Made by a program: the position numbers and the translations under genes. Below are positions 23,034-29,759 of a stretch of DNA of 29,759 nucleotides, piece after piece. Below the pieces are notes generated by a model. It saw nothing but the letters and a program-made list of their open reading frames with translations. It was not told the origin of the DNA and did not search any database. Each line of letters starts with the position of its first letter. The stretch's first letter is position 1. This stretch comes from Methylotenera sp. (GTDB taxonomy: Bacteria > Pseudomonadota > Gammaproteobacteria > Burkholderiales > Methylophilaceae): assembly GCA_027310735.1 (NCBI GenBank), contig DAIDAH010000004.1, forward strand, positions 1 to 29,759, in the 5' to 3' direction.

Positions 23034-24710
23034 TTAGTTAGTCAGCATCTCTTGGGCATGTTGGCGCGTAGTTTCGGTAATCTCAATACCACCCAGCATG
23101 CGCGCAACCTCCTCTACGCGCGCGCCCTCACCAAGCGCTTCAATTGCACTTAAGGTTTGCCCATTGACCAATGACTTGCTCACTCGCAAATGATACTTAC
23201 CCAGCGCTGCCACCTGAGGCAAATGCGTAATGACCAATACCTGGCGCTGACTAGATATTGTTTCAACTTGCTGTTCGCCTAGGCGCTTCAGCAACTGACC
23301 AACAACCTCTGCAACACCACCACCGATACCAACATCGACTTCATCAAATATCATCGTCGGAATACTTTCTTTTTGCGCAGTCACCACACGTATCGCTAAA
23401 CTGATACGAGACAACTCACCGCCAGACGCGACTTTATTAAGTGGTCGCGCAACTACACCCGCATGGCCTGCCACTAAAAACTCAATCTGCTCAAGCCCAT
23501 TTGCACTAGGCGCTTGCGCACCGAGCGCCACCTCAAACTTGCCGCCACTTAACGACAAACGCTGCATTTCAGAGCTAATTTGTGTACTCAATTTAGATGC
23601 CGCCGAGATGCGTCCACTGCTAAGCTGTTCTGCAAACTGCATATAGGTAGCCAAAGCCATCGACTCTTGTTTAGCTAACTCACCATCATTAGCAAACAAC
23701 TCAAGCTCGGCCATACGCACCTGTGATTTGACAAGAAACTCAGCTAACTCCTCAGGCTTAACCCGATATTTACGTGAGGCATTATGAATGCCTTGAATCA
23801 TTGACTCTACAGCCTCAAAGCGTGCTGGATCAAGCTCAGTACGCTGGCAATAACGATTCAGGAAACGATCAGCCTCCTCAAGCTGAATAATAGCTGAATC
23901 CAGTGCATCCACAGCCTCTTTCAAAGACTCATCATATTCACGCAGATTTTGTAACTTATGTTGTGCTTGTGTGAGCAGTCGTAGCGCAGATAATTCACCC
24001 TCACTGAGCAACTCTCGACACTCCTCACTGCCAGTGATCAAACTGGCGCCATGAGAAAGTCGTAAATGCTCTTGCTGCAATTCTTCCCATTCATTTGACG
24101 ATAAGACGAGTTGCGATAACTCACGTGTACTATCATGCAACTCAGCTAATTCCTGCGCATATAAATCCGCATTTTTTTCAGCCACCACACGCTGCTGATG
24201 CAATTGATGCCAAGTTTTATAATGCTCGGCAACCTGCTTTGCCAATTCAGACAATTCGCCGAAGTTATCCAGCACGGCACGTTGGGTAGCTGCCTTTAAT
24301 AGCGAATGGTGCGCATTCTGGCTATAAATATCAACCAGCATCTCACCCAACTCTTTAAGTTGCGCAACGGTAACCGCAATACCATTAATAAAGGCGCGAG
24401 ACCTGCCATCTTGATACATCACGCGGCGCAACACCAACTCCTGCGCATCGCTTTCCATTTCTGCTTCAGCAAGCCATTGCTGCGCATCCGCATTATTAAT
24501 CACATTAAATATGGCGCTGATTTCCGCCTTGTCACAACCGACACGTGTCACGCCACCTTCGGCGCGAGCCCCTAAAGCCAACGATAGTGCATCGATAAGA
24601 ATAGATTTACCTGCCCCAGTTTCACCAGTAAGCACCGTAAAGCCGGATTCAAACTCTAAATCGAGCTGATTAACAATAACGAAATCACGAATTGATAGAC
24701 TTTGTAACAT
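23034..24710 (-). CDS. recN: DNA repair protein RecN
   Basis: RecN is an SMC-like ATPase used in recombinational repair of double-strand breaks. The 558-residue protein has Walker A GETGAGKS (29-36), a long coiled-coil middle (about 150-370) rich in Leu, Glu, Gln and Ala, the ABC signature SGGELSRISLA and Walker B MIFDEVDVGIGG. The length is normal. The ATG at 24710 has no visible Shine-Dalgarno. It is 35 bp after nadK on the same strand, as in E. coli, so the two are likely co-transcribed. No LexA-type CTGT-N8-ACAG box was noticed upstream. Confidence 0.97.
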   Translation of the reverse strand: MLQSLSIRDFVIVNQLDLEFESGFTVLTGETGAGKSILIDALSLALGARAEGGVTRVGCDKAEISAIFNVINNADAQQWLAEAEMESDAQELVLRRVMYQDGRSRAFINGIAVTVAQLKELGEMLVDIYSQNAHHSLLKAATQRAVLDNFGELSELAKQVAEHYKTWHQLHQQRVVAEKNADLYAQELAELHDSTRELSQLVLSSNEWEELQQEHLRLSHGASLITGSEECRELLSEGELSALRLLTQAQHKLQNLREYDESLKEAVDALDSAIIQLEEADRFLNRYCQRTELDPARFEAVESMIQGIHNASRKYRVKPEELAEFLVKSQVRMAELELFANDGELAKQESMALATYMQFAEQLSSGRISAASKLSTQISSEMQRLSLSGGKFEVALGAQAPSANGLEQIEFLVAGHAGVVARPLNKVASGGELSRISLAIRVVTAQKESIPTMIFDEVDVGIGGGVAEVVGQLLKRLGEQQVETISSQRQVLVITHLPQVAALGKYHLRVSKSLVNGQTLSAIEALGEGARVEEVARMLGGIEITETTRQHAQEMLTN

Positions 24711-24745
24711 ATGGAATTAATTAATCTTTAAGATGAATGTCATGC

Positions 24746-25615
24746 TTAACCCCAATTGAGTTTATTGCGAAGCATGTCGAAATAACAGTAGTCACTAAGG
24801 TGCAATAATGTAATGTTTTTATCAGCGCGCTGCACCTTGATAACATCGCCAACCTCTAAGGTCACGTTAAACTGACCATCAATACTCAGCTGCGCTTCAT
24901 CAAACTGCACTAAAGTCACTTCAATTTTACTATCACTATTCACTGTGATAGGTCGATTGCTTAACGTATGCGGACATATTGGTACCAGCGTAATCGCCTC
25001 TAAATTTGGATGTAATATCGGCCCGCCAGCCGAAAGTGCATAAGCTGTAGTACCAGTAGGTGTTGTTAAAATAAGGCCATCACTACGCTGCTTGTAGACA
25101 AACTTCTGATCGATATCAACTTCCAGTTCAATCAGGCGCAGGCCACTTTTAATCACAACATCATTAAGCGCGTATCCGGAGTGACAGAGCTTACCTTTAC
25201 GAAACACTTGCGTTGCAAGCAACATACGTGACTCTTCAATAAAGTCACCAGCAAGAATGCGATCAATTGACGGCAACATATCTTCGGCACGCAGATCAGT
25301 CAAAAAACCAAAACGCCCTCGGTTAATGCCCACTAATGGCACATTAGCATTTATCAAGCTACGACCTACGCTTAACATCGTGCCATCCCCACCCATCACA
25401 ATCGCCAAATCCGCTTTATCACCAACATCACTAAGCGGCACGGTATCAAAGCCATTAATTTGCGCGTGCTGTGCGGTGTTTTCTTCAACATAGACAGCAA
25501 GATGATGAGATTGTAGGTGTCGCGCCAGATTTACTAAATCCGCCTGCATTTTATGCAGAGCATCGGCGTTCATAAACTTACCGATAATAGCAACAGTATT
25601 GAAGGAGGTTTTCAT
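24746..25615 (-). CDS. nadK: NAD kinase
   Basis: NadK phosphorylates NAD to NADP. The 289-residue protein has the diagnostic GGDGT (75-79), NRGRFGFLTDL, the NE/D-type ALNDVVIK segment and the glycine-rich TPTGTTAYALSAGGPI. The length matches the family. The ATG at 25615 gives the usual N terminus (TVAIIGK), but no ribosome binding site is visible before it. It is divergent from hrcA across 181 bp and upstream of recN. Confidence 0.97.
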   Translation of the reverse strand: MKTSFNTVAIIGKFMNADALHKMQADLVNLARHLQSHHLAVYVEENTAQHAQINGFDTVPLSDVGDKADLAIVMGGDGTMLSVGRSLINANVPLVGINRGRFGFLTDLRAEDMLPSIDRILAGDFIEESRMLLATQVFRKGKLCHSGYALNDVVIKSGLRLIELEVDIDQKFVYKQRSDGLILTTPTGTTAYALSAGGPILHPNLEAITLVPICPHTLSNRPITVNSDSKIEVTLVQFDEAQLSIDGQFNVTLEVGDVIKVQRADKNITLLHLSDYCYFDMLRNKLNWG

Positions 25616-25716
25616 GCCGAAATTAAATCACAGTTACTGATTGATACAAAGAAAAACCATACAAGTTAAAAAACTAAATTACTCGCTATATTTAAGAGCA
25701 ATACTACAAGACTGGA

Positions 25717-25722
25717 TATAAT
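25717..25722 (+). promoter_or_regulatory. Possible -10 box of hrcA
   Basis: A perfect TATAAT in the nadK-hrcA gap, 74 bp before the hrcA start codon. No recognisable -35 lies at the right distance. No CIRCE inverted repeat (TTAGCACTC-N9-GAGTGCTAA) is found here. Confidence 0.35.
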
Positions 25723-25796
25723 TGGTGCAAAATATGCAATTAAGTCAAATTAATTCATTGAATTAGCTTAACTTCACAACTAGCTGGAACTACCCA

Positions 25797-26816
25797 TTGG
25801 ACAAGCGCGCGCAAACTCTACTCAAAACTCTGGTTGAACATTACATTAGCGATGGTCAGCCAATAGGCTCCCGCACGCTATTACAGCACTCGGGTCTGGA
25901 TGTTAGCGCAGCCACGATTCGTAATGTAATGAGCGACTTGGAGCAGATGGGGTTCATTACCAGCCCGCACACTTCCGCTGGACGCATTCCCACGCAAAAA
26001 GGCTATCGTTTATTTGTGGATTCACTACTCACGGTACAGCCACTAGAAACGCAAACTTTACAAAAACGTAAAAGCAGTTTGTTATCACCGAATCCGAACG
26101 AGCTGATTTCCAGTGCGGCCGACATGCTATCGCAACTTACTCAGTTTGCAGGATTGGTCATGATTCCAAAACGCAAGCGCGTTGCATTTAAGCATCTGGA
26201 GTTTTTACCTTTATCAGAAACCCGAATATTGGTCATCATTGTCACCAGTGATGGCAATGTGCAGAACCGTATTATTTTGGCGGAAAAACCCTACTCTGCC
26301 TCAGAGCTCACACAAGCCAGCAACTACTTCAACACGCATTTTTCTGGGCAAACCTTTGAAGAAGTACAGCAAAAACTGCATCAAGAGCTCAAACAAATGC
26401 AAACCGACATGAACCGACTCATGAGCGCTGCGCTCGACGTGAGTAGCAAAGCGGCTGAGAATGACAAGGATGGAGTAGTGATTGCAGGTGAGCGTAACCT
26501 GCTACAAGTAGATGACTTATCAACCAACGTCACTAGCTTACGAAAACTATTTGAAATTTTTGAACGCCGCACCAGCCTGATGCAATTGCTAGACAACAGC
26601 CAACGTGCCGAAGGCATACAAATATTCATCGGTGGCGAGAGTGGTTACTTACCATTAGATGAATGCAGCATGATTACCGCACCATATGAAGCAGACGGTC
26701 ATGTAGTTGGCACATTAGGTGTTATTGGGCCAACGAGAATGGCCTATGAACGCGTTATTCCAATTGTAGACATCACTGCAAAATTATTATCCAGTGCACT
26801 GAACTCTAGCAATTGA
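25797..26816 (+). CDS. hrcA: Heat-inducible transcription repressor HrcA
   Basis: HrcA represses chaperone operons by binding CIRCE elements. The 339-residue protein has the N-terminal winged-helix domain (LDVSAATIRNVMSDLEQMGFITSPHTSAGRIPT, here given in part: SAATIRNVMSDLE) and the C-terminal GAF-like and insertion domains ending in VVGTLGVIGPTRMAYERV. The only usable start is TTG at 25797, as an in-frame stop lies at 25764 and no ATG or GTG falls between; a GGA lies about 8 nt upstream. No chaperone gene and no CIRCE site is present in the window. hemH follows 59 bp downstream, a common betaproteobacterial pairing. Confidence 0.96.
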   Translation: MDKRAQTLLKTLVEHYISDGQPIGSRTLLQHSGLDVSAATIRNVMSDLEQMGFITSPHTSAGRIPTQKGYRLFVDSLLTVQPLETQTLQKRKSSLLSPNPNELISSAADMLSQLTQFAGLVMIPKRKRVAFKHLEFLPLSETRILVIIVTSDGNVQNRIILAEKPYSASELTQASNYFNTHFSGQTFEEVQQKLHQELKQMQTDMNRLMSAALDVSSKAAENDKDGVVIAGERNLLQVDDLSTNVTSLRKLFEIFERRTSLMQLLDNSQRAEGIQIFIGGESGYLPLDECSMITAPYEADGHVVGTLGVIGPTRMAYERVIPIVDITAKLLSSALNSSN

Positions 26817-26875
26817 ACGTAAAACTAATTCCACGCGACTCAAGTGCGTGTATCTAACAACTTAAAGACCAATTT

Positions 26876-28012
26876 ATGCCCTATTACAATCCAGAACCAA
26901 AATATGAGCACGGCGACCAAGCCAAAGTAGGCATTTTGCTTGCCAACCTAGGCACGCCAGATGAACCTACCGCTCCAGCACTCCGCAATTACCTTAAACA
27001 GTTTCTTATGGATAGACGCGTAGTCGAGATTCCACGCCTTATTTGGTGCTGGATTTTGTACTGCGTTATATTGGTTGTCCGCCCAAAGAAATCCGCTGAA
27101 AAATACGCCAGCGTATGGACTAAAGACGGTTCACCACTCATGGTGCATGCTCAAAAACAAACACAGTTATTACGTGGATTCTTAAGTCAAAAAATCCAAT
27201 CGCCATTTGCAGTTGAAATCGGCATGAGCTACGGCAATCCCAGCATGCTATCTGCAATCGAATCGCTTAAAGCTCAGCATTGCAATAAAATCCTCGTATT
27301 TCCTTTATACCCGCAATACGCCGCTAGTAGCACAGCGGCTGCACTTGATGCTGTTTGGAAAACATTGCTTAAAATGCGTAATGTGCCAGCCATCCGTACT
27401 ATCAGCAATTACCACGACCACCCCGCCTACATCAATGCACTTGCGCTCAGCATTCGCGAACATTGGCGATTGAATGGTCAATTAAATATTGAAGACGGTG
27501 AAAAATTGGTCATGAGTTTTCATGGCGTACCAAAATTTCACCTACTCAAGGGTGACCCTTACCACTGCGAATGCCATAAAACGGCACGACTACTGGCAGA
27601 AGCGCTAGGTCTAACCAAAGATGCTTATATCATTGCCTTTCAATCTCGCTTTGGCCGACAAGAGTGGTTAACACCATACTTGGCCAGCACACTCCAAAAA
27701 CTGGGCAATGCCAAAACCAAACGCATTGATGTTATCTGCCCTGGCTTTAGCAGTGATTGTTTAGAAACATTGGAAGAGATCGCCATAGAAGGTAAAGAAA
27801 TCTTCAGGCATGCAGGTGGTGGTGAGTACCACTACATTCCAGCACTCAATGAGAATGAAGCATGGATACATGCCATGACCACGATTGCCCTTGAGAATCT
27901 GCAAGGATGGGTCAGCACCGAATGGGATAGTGGAGATGCTAAAAAAGAAGCTGAGTTAAGCAAACTCAGAGCGCAGGCACTGGACGCACAAACTTTGGTC
28001 TCTAAACAATAA
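26876..28012 (+). CDS. hemH: Ferrochelatase
   Basis: HemH inserts Fe(II) into protoporphyrin IX, the last step of haem synthesis. The 378-residue protein has the metal-binding His216 (SFHGVP) and Glu297 (DCLETLEE), plus LANLGTPD, YPQYAASSTAA and QSRFGRQEW. It is longer than the 320-residue E. coli enzyme because of about 17 N-terminal residues and a charged C-terminal tail of about 40. HCECH at 230-234 is conspicuous, but the C-terminal cysteines needed for the [2Fe-2S] cluster of some ferrochelatases are missing. It lies downstream of hrcA, with no strong ribosome binding site. Confidence 0.97.
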   Translation: MPYYNPEPKYEHGDQAKVGILLANLGTPDEPTAPALRNYLKQFLMDRRVVEIPRLIWCWILYCVILVVRPKKSAEKYASVWTKDGSPLMVHAQKQTQLLRGFLSQKIQSPFAVEIGMSYGNPSMLSAIESLKAQHCNKILVFPLYPQYAASSTAAALDAVWKTLLKMRNVPAIRTISNYHDHPAYINALALSIREHWRLNGQLNIEDGEKLVMSFHGVPKFHLLKGDPYHCECHKTARLLAEALGLTKDAYIIAFQSRFGRQEWLTPYLASTLQKLGNAKTKRIDVICPGFSSDCLETLEEIAIEGKEIFRHAGGGEYHYIPALNENEAWIHAMTTIALENLQGWVSTEWDSGDAKKEAELSKLRAQALDAQTLVSKQ

Positions 28013-28050
28013 GCGTTATACTTTCACTTTAAATCGAATCAGATGAAATT

Positions 28051-29040
28051 ATGATTGTAATCACTGGCGGCGCAGGCATGATAGGCTCTATCATCGCATG
28101 GCATCTCAATACAAAATTCAACCGTGATGACATGGTGATTGTTGATCGCATCACGCATGAAGATCAATGGCAAAACTTGGTCAAGCGCAATTATGTGCAA
28201 TATCTAGACAAAGACCAGTTAATGCCTTGGCTAGAAGGCCGCAGTGACGTCACTGCCATTATTCACATGGGCGCCATCAGCGCCACCACTGAACGTGATT
28301 TTAACAAACTGGTCGCTGACAACATTCACTATAGTCAGCAGCTTTGGACTTGGTGTGTCAAGAATAATGCAGCATTCTTCTACGCCAGCTCAGCCGCTAC
28401 TTATGGTGATGGTGCGCATGGCTATGATGACGCTTCCATCAAACACATTCGCCCGCTCAACGGCTACGGTTACTCCAAACACTTTTTTGACCAATGGGCA
28501 TTACGTCAGGTCTCAGAAAATCAAACAATCCCTCATGCTTGGGCTGGCTTTAAGTTCTTTAATGTCTACGGCCCAAATGAGTATCACAAAGAACGCATGG
28601 CCAGCGTCGCCTTTCATAGCTACAACCAGTTCAAAGAGACCGGCACAGTTAAACTCTTCAAAAGCCACAAACAAGGCTATGAAGATGGCATGCAATTACG
28701 CGACTTTGTGTATGTGAAAGATGCAGCCGCAGTAGTTGCACACTTTCTGGACAAAGCTTTAAATAAAACGCCATGCGCAAATGGTATTTATAACATCGGG
28801 ACTGGACACGCGCGTGCCTTTAAAGACTTAGCGACCAGCGTCATGACCAGTATGGGTAAAACGCCTAACGTAACCTACATTGATATGCCTGAAGACTTGC
28901 AAGGCAAATACCAGTACTTTACTGAAGCCAACATGGCAAAACTGCACGCCACTGGCTATACCCAAGCCTTTTATAGCCTAGAAGATGGCGTAAAAGACTA
29001 CGTACAAAATTACTTAATGCATGACGATGCTTATTGTTAG
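28051..29040 (+). CDS. hldD: ADP-L-glycero-D-manno-heptose 6-epimerase
   Basis: HldD epimerises ADP-D,D-heptose to ADP-L,D-heptose for the LPS inner core. The 329-residue short-chain dehydrogenase-type protein has the NAD-binding GGAGMIG (6-12), the Tyr139-x3-Lys143 pair (NGYGYSK) and the second catalytic Lys in NEYHK (180), the features that separate HldD from other sugar epimerases. The ATG at 28051 has AGATGAA upstream. gmhA follows after 9 bp, and the heptose kinase gene after that, so this is an ADP-heptose operon. Confidence 0.97.
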   Translation: MIVITGGAGMIGSIIAWHLNTKFNRDDMVIVDRITHEDQWQNLVKRNYVQYLDKDQLMPWLEGRSDVTAIIHMGAISATTERDFNKLVADNIHYSQQLWTWCVKNNAAFFYASSAATYGDGAHGYDDASIKHIRPLNGYGYSKHFFDQWALRQVSENQTIPHAWAGFKFFNVYGPNEYHKERMASVAFHSYNQFKETGTVKLFKSHKQGYEDGMQLRDFVYVKDAAAVVAHFLDKALNKTPCANGIYNIGTGHARAFKDLATSVMTSMGKTPNVTYIDMPEDLQGKYQYFTEANMAKLHATGYTQAFYSLEDGVKDYVQNYLMHDDAYC

Positions 29041-29049
29041 AAAGCCATA

Positions 29050-29631
29050 ATGACTATGTCTACTGAAACTTCACAACATAATTTTCTGCAGCGTGAGTTG
29101 CAGGAACACATCACTATGTTTGCCCAACTGCAAACAATACTTCCGCAAGTCGTTGCTGTAGCCAATGAGCTACGCGCCACTATGCAGCGCGGCGGTAAAA
29201 TCCTAATCATGGGGAACGGCGGCAGCGCTGCAGATAGCCAGCACATTGCTGCTGAAATTGTCGGACGCTACAAAAAAGAACGTCGAGGCCTGCCTGCCAT
29301 CGCGCTTACAACCGACACCTCTATCTTGACCTCAATTGGCAACGACTATGGTTACGACTATGTTTTTACCCGCCAAATTGAAGCACTATGCCGCCCAGAA
29401 GACACCGTGATTGGCATTACAACCTCAGGCAATAGCAAGAACGTGGTCAACGCTATTATTGAAGCCAACGCCATTGGCGCGACTACAATTGGTTTAACTG
29501 GCGGCACAGGTGGCAAACTATTGGATTTATGTAAATTCAATTTAGTCATACCTAGCAACAACACTCCACGCATTCAGGAAGCGCACATTTTTATCGGTCA
29601 TAGTTTGTGCGATATGCTGGAAGCGGATTAA
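29050..29631 (+). CDS. gmhA: Phosphoheptose isomerase (SIS domain)
   Basis: GmhA converts sedoheptulose 7-phosphate to D-glycero-D-manno-heptose 7-phosphate, the first committed step to ADP-heptose. The 193-residue single SIS-domain protein has the sugar-phosphate binding segments MGNGGSAADSQHIAAE and TTSGNSKNV and the C-terminal RIQEAHIFIGHSLCD with the catalytic Glu and His. DiaA-like proteins look similar, but the position between hldD and the heptose kinase gene supports GmhA. ATG at 29050 has AGAAAG upstream; a second ATG two codons later is possible. Confidence 0.94.
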   Translation: MTMSTETSQHNFLQRELQEHITMFAQLQTILPQVVAVANELRATMQRGGKILIMGNGGSAADSQHIAAEIVGRYKKERRGLPAIALTTDTSILTSIGNDYGYDYVFTRQIEALCRPEDTVIGITTSGNSKNVVNAIIEANAIGATTIGLTGGTGGKLLDLCKFNLVIPSNNTPRIQEAHIFIGHSLCDMLEAD

Positions 29632-29636
29632 GTCAT

Positions 29637-29759
29637 ATGAATGCCAATTTAATCGAAACCGTTCGCCAATTCAGCCAAACTAATAAAACTGTATTGGTCA
29701 TCGGGGATGTGATGCTAGACCGCTACTTAATGGGTAGTGTCCACCGCATCTCGCCAGAA
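29637..29759 (+). CDS. hldE: D-beta-heptose 7-phosphate kinase (start only)
   Basis: Only the first 41 codons are in the window; the gene runs off the right edge. The visible VLVIGDVMLDRYLMG and VHRISPE form the N-terminal signature of the ribokinase/PfkB-fold kinase that phosphorylates heptose 7-phosphate at C1. The full protein may be the bifunctional HldE or the kinase alone (HldA/RfaE1), which is the usual form in many Betaproteobacteria; the missing part would decide. It starts 5 bp after gmhA. Confidence 0.88.
   Translation, partial: MNANLIETVRQFSQTNKTVLVIGDVMLDRYLMGSVHRISPE

Noticed and set aside
25602..25640. AAGGAGGT followed by ATG and an 8-codon frame (MPKLNHSY) on the plus strand
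   Set aside because: The Shine-Dalgarno match is the reverse complement of the first nadK codons; the peptide is tiny and no promoter precedes it, so chance is the simplest reading.
25616..25796. CIRCE element for HrcA autoregulation
   Set aside because: No inverted repeat resembling TTAGCACTC-N9-GAGTGCTAA is present before hrcA.
28244..28717. 157-codon frame within hldD on the same strand
   Set aside because: It lies wholly inside a clear hldD coding region and its translation looks like a frame shadow with no recognisable domain.
1..29759. CRISPR arrays, insertion sequences, integrases, toxin-antitoxin or phage-defence genes
   Set aside because: No direct repeats with spacers, no transposase or recombinase motifs and no compositional island were seen; every long frame is accounted for by a core gene or its shadow.

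Overview
The window is a gene-dense piece of a Gram-negative proteobacterial chromosome. Almost every gene has a recognisable core function. The gene neighbourhoods (bamE/fur/recN/nadK, hrcA-hemH, dapB/carAB/greA, rlmE-ftsH-folP-glmM), the moderate-to-low GC content and the protein sequences point to Betaproteobacteria. The best guess is Methylophilaceae (a Methylotenera-like methylotroph). That placement is an inference; no rRNA or marker search could be run. I see no insertion sequence, prophage, CRISPR array, tRNA or rRNA gene.

Layout. 1-2050 (+): the end of an isc iron-sulphur assembly operon (hscA, cut by the left edge, then fdx). 2100-4548 (-): a beta-carbonic anhydrase and a 16-stranded-type putative porin, separated by about 350 bp with no convincing gene; the porin has a near-consensus Pho box. 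4766-7411 (-): prfB-lysS, with prfB using the classical programmed +1 frameshift. 7506-9062: a divergent pair, arsC-like reductase (-) and rlmF (+). 9069-14115 (-): rlmE, ftsH, folP, glmM in the same order as in Escherichia coli, with yhbY divergent at 14169 (+). 14502-21522 (-): dapB, a DUF2238/YjdF membrane protein, carA, carB, greA and a DUF4149 membrane protein. 21612-25615: bamE (-) divergent from fur (+), then nadK-recN (-). 25797-28012 (+): hrcA, hemH. 28051-29759 (+): hldD, gmhA and the start of the heptose kinase gene (hldE/rfaE1), cut by the right edge, for LPS inner-core heptose synthesis.

How the genes work together. Several blocks are functional units: HscA and Fdx in Fe-S assembly; CarA and CarB as one enzyme with translationally coupled genes; HldD, GmhA and HldE in ADP-heptose synthesis; RF2 and LysRS in translation; RlmE, RlmF and YhbY acting on the ribosome. 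The window is mostly ordinary core genome. I find no convincing new multi-gene system. The most interesting signals are regulatory or structural: the Pho box before the porin, the intrinsic terminator sitting 17 nt before greA, the strong promoter and long hairpin in the carA leader, a folP -10 box almost touching its start codon, and a roughly 185-residue low-complexity tail on BamE.
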